From the NCBI RefSeq assembly GCF_000801105.2, contig NC_079511.1, forward strand, positions 13,570,784 through 13,634,783: a DNA stretch of 64,000 nucleotides, written 5' to 3'. The notes under the pieces were generated by a model. It had not been told where the DNA came from. It saw only the letters and a program-made list of their open reading frames with translations, and did no database searches. This DNA is from Raphanus sativus. Taxonomy: Eukaryota > Streptophyta > Magnoliopsida > Brassicales > Brassicaceae. Numbering within the stretch: the stretch's first letter is position 1; every line of letters starts with the position of its first letter. The position numbers and the translations under genes were made by a program. Positions 63,150 through 64,000 of this stretch are shown here, piece after piece.

Positions 63150-64000
63150 AAAATTGGGAAAAGGATACTGTCAACTTTTGTTTGTCCCTTTAAATTTGTT
63201 GATATTTTTTGGTGATTTTGAACAAGTTTTACCATTTTGTAATGAGAAAATAGTAACCTAGATCTTAAAAACATAAAAAATATGATAACTATTAGAAACA
63301 TAAGTATGACTATTTATATGTTTAAAATTCTTTTAAAAAATAGTAGAATCATATTTTTCATGTTCTAGCTCGGGATAAAATACTCATTATGGCCATCTAA
63401 CTATTCTAGAATTAGATACTAAGTTTTATACATAAATCTATTATGTGTATATAACGCAAATAAAATTTTCTTGTATATTCTATTCAAGCTAGAATTTGTT
63501 AGGTTATATTCTAGCAAGATGTCGTTAATCTAATTTAAACTTATTATAATTTATAGCCACGATTCTACAATTTACTTTTTTCATGTTTATGTGTCATAAC
63601 ATATCCTGCCTTTTACATTATGTTACGCCTACATACGAATAAAATTTCCACTCATTTTTTTAACGCTGAATAATTATGCTATTACAACTATGAGAAATAT
63701 TACAAACGATTCCACAGCCGACAATGCTATCTGCCGTATGAGGATTCACGCATGACTGCATCACCTGAGCCGCCCTACGGGAGTCACGCTTGACGGTACT
63801 CCGTACGCTATTCTGCCTTCTCTGAAAATTGAAACTCAGACCTTTTGGAGTTGAAACATTAATAAATTCCCACTCATTCTACAGTTTTCTCCACAACGTA
63901 GGTTACATATTATAGCCAAATCATGAATAAAGAAAATTCCATATTTTCATTGAATATATTTCCTAAATCTACACTAAATCTACCCTAAATTACTCATAAT
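63150..64000 (+). repeat. AT-rich dispersed repeat, copy B (runs to right edge, SINE inside)
   Basis: Direct-orientation copy of the 61440-62130 repeat, split at about 63657-63863 by a SINE. It continues to the window end (CCTAAATCTACACTAAATCT). Confidence 0.65.
63657..63863 (-). mobile_element. SINE, minus strand, inside repeat copy B
   Basis: Poly(A) on the minus strand appears as the T run at 63657-63661. The near-identical 14-15 bp AAATT(T/C)CCACTCATT flanks it at ~63642-63656 and 63864-63878, the target duplication. The body (GTGACTCCCGTAGGGCGG and CAGTCATGCGTGAATCC on the minus strand) resembles Brassica SINEs; the tRNA-like head (GGTCTGAGTTTCAATTT) is eroded. Confidence 0.8.

Overview
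The window is plant nuclear DNA from a Brassicaceae genome, most likely the Brassica/Raphanus tribe. Five spliced genes lie in the order subtilase SBT2 (-), PPR protein EMB2279 (+), MUR4 (+), coatomer epsilon (-), NDR-type AGC kinase (+), WRKY14 (+). From memory this is the gene order of Arabidopsis thaliana AT1G30600 to AT1G30650, so the window looks like a collinear orthologous block. Introns obey GT/AG and every exon chain I assembled stays in phase. tRNA-derived SINEs and very AT-rich spacers also fit Brassica.

Layout. 1-1.7 kb: 5' part of a subtilase gene running off the left edge. 3.4-6.9 kb: PPR gene. 7-23.3 kb: expanded AT-rich spacer with degenerate copies of the PPR last exon, a cytochrome P450 exon fragment, Helitron termini, a hAT-like element filled with a ~26-bp minisatellite, a small hAT-like MITE and two short minus-strand Helitrons. 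23.3-26.2 kb: MUR4. 26.4-32.15 kb: a LINE-type remnant split by a complete, young Ty1/copia retrotransposon (497-bp LTRs, 5-bp target duplication CTACC). 32.5-33.9 kb: coatomer epsilon, divergent from the kinase at 34.9-38.4 kb across a ~1-kb shared upstream region. 38.4-48 kb: spacer with a SINE, a Helitron, AT-rich DNA and a second clear Helitron ending ~840 bp upstream of WRKY14. 48.1-50.3 kb: WRKY14. 50.3-64 kb: Stowaway MITE, a non-autonomous copia element (TSD GTATC, GA-repeat-bearing LTRs), a foldback element made of telomere-like CCCTAAA motifs, a broken J-domain gene fragment between two copies of an AT-rich repeat, and a terminal SINE.

The genes are ordinary housekeeping or regulatory genes: secreted proteolysis, organelle RNA metabolism, L-arabinose supply for the cell wall, COPI vesicle traffic, growth-control kinase signalling and a group IIe transcription factor. 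They do not form a pathway; conserved order, not shared function, joins them. The novelty is in the spacers: duplicated gene pieces, nested transposons, a minisatellite-filled transposon, and Helitrons with readable ends, one with a doubled 5' terminus. I saw no prokaryote-type system, CRISPR array, rRNA or intact tRNA gene.
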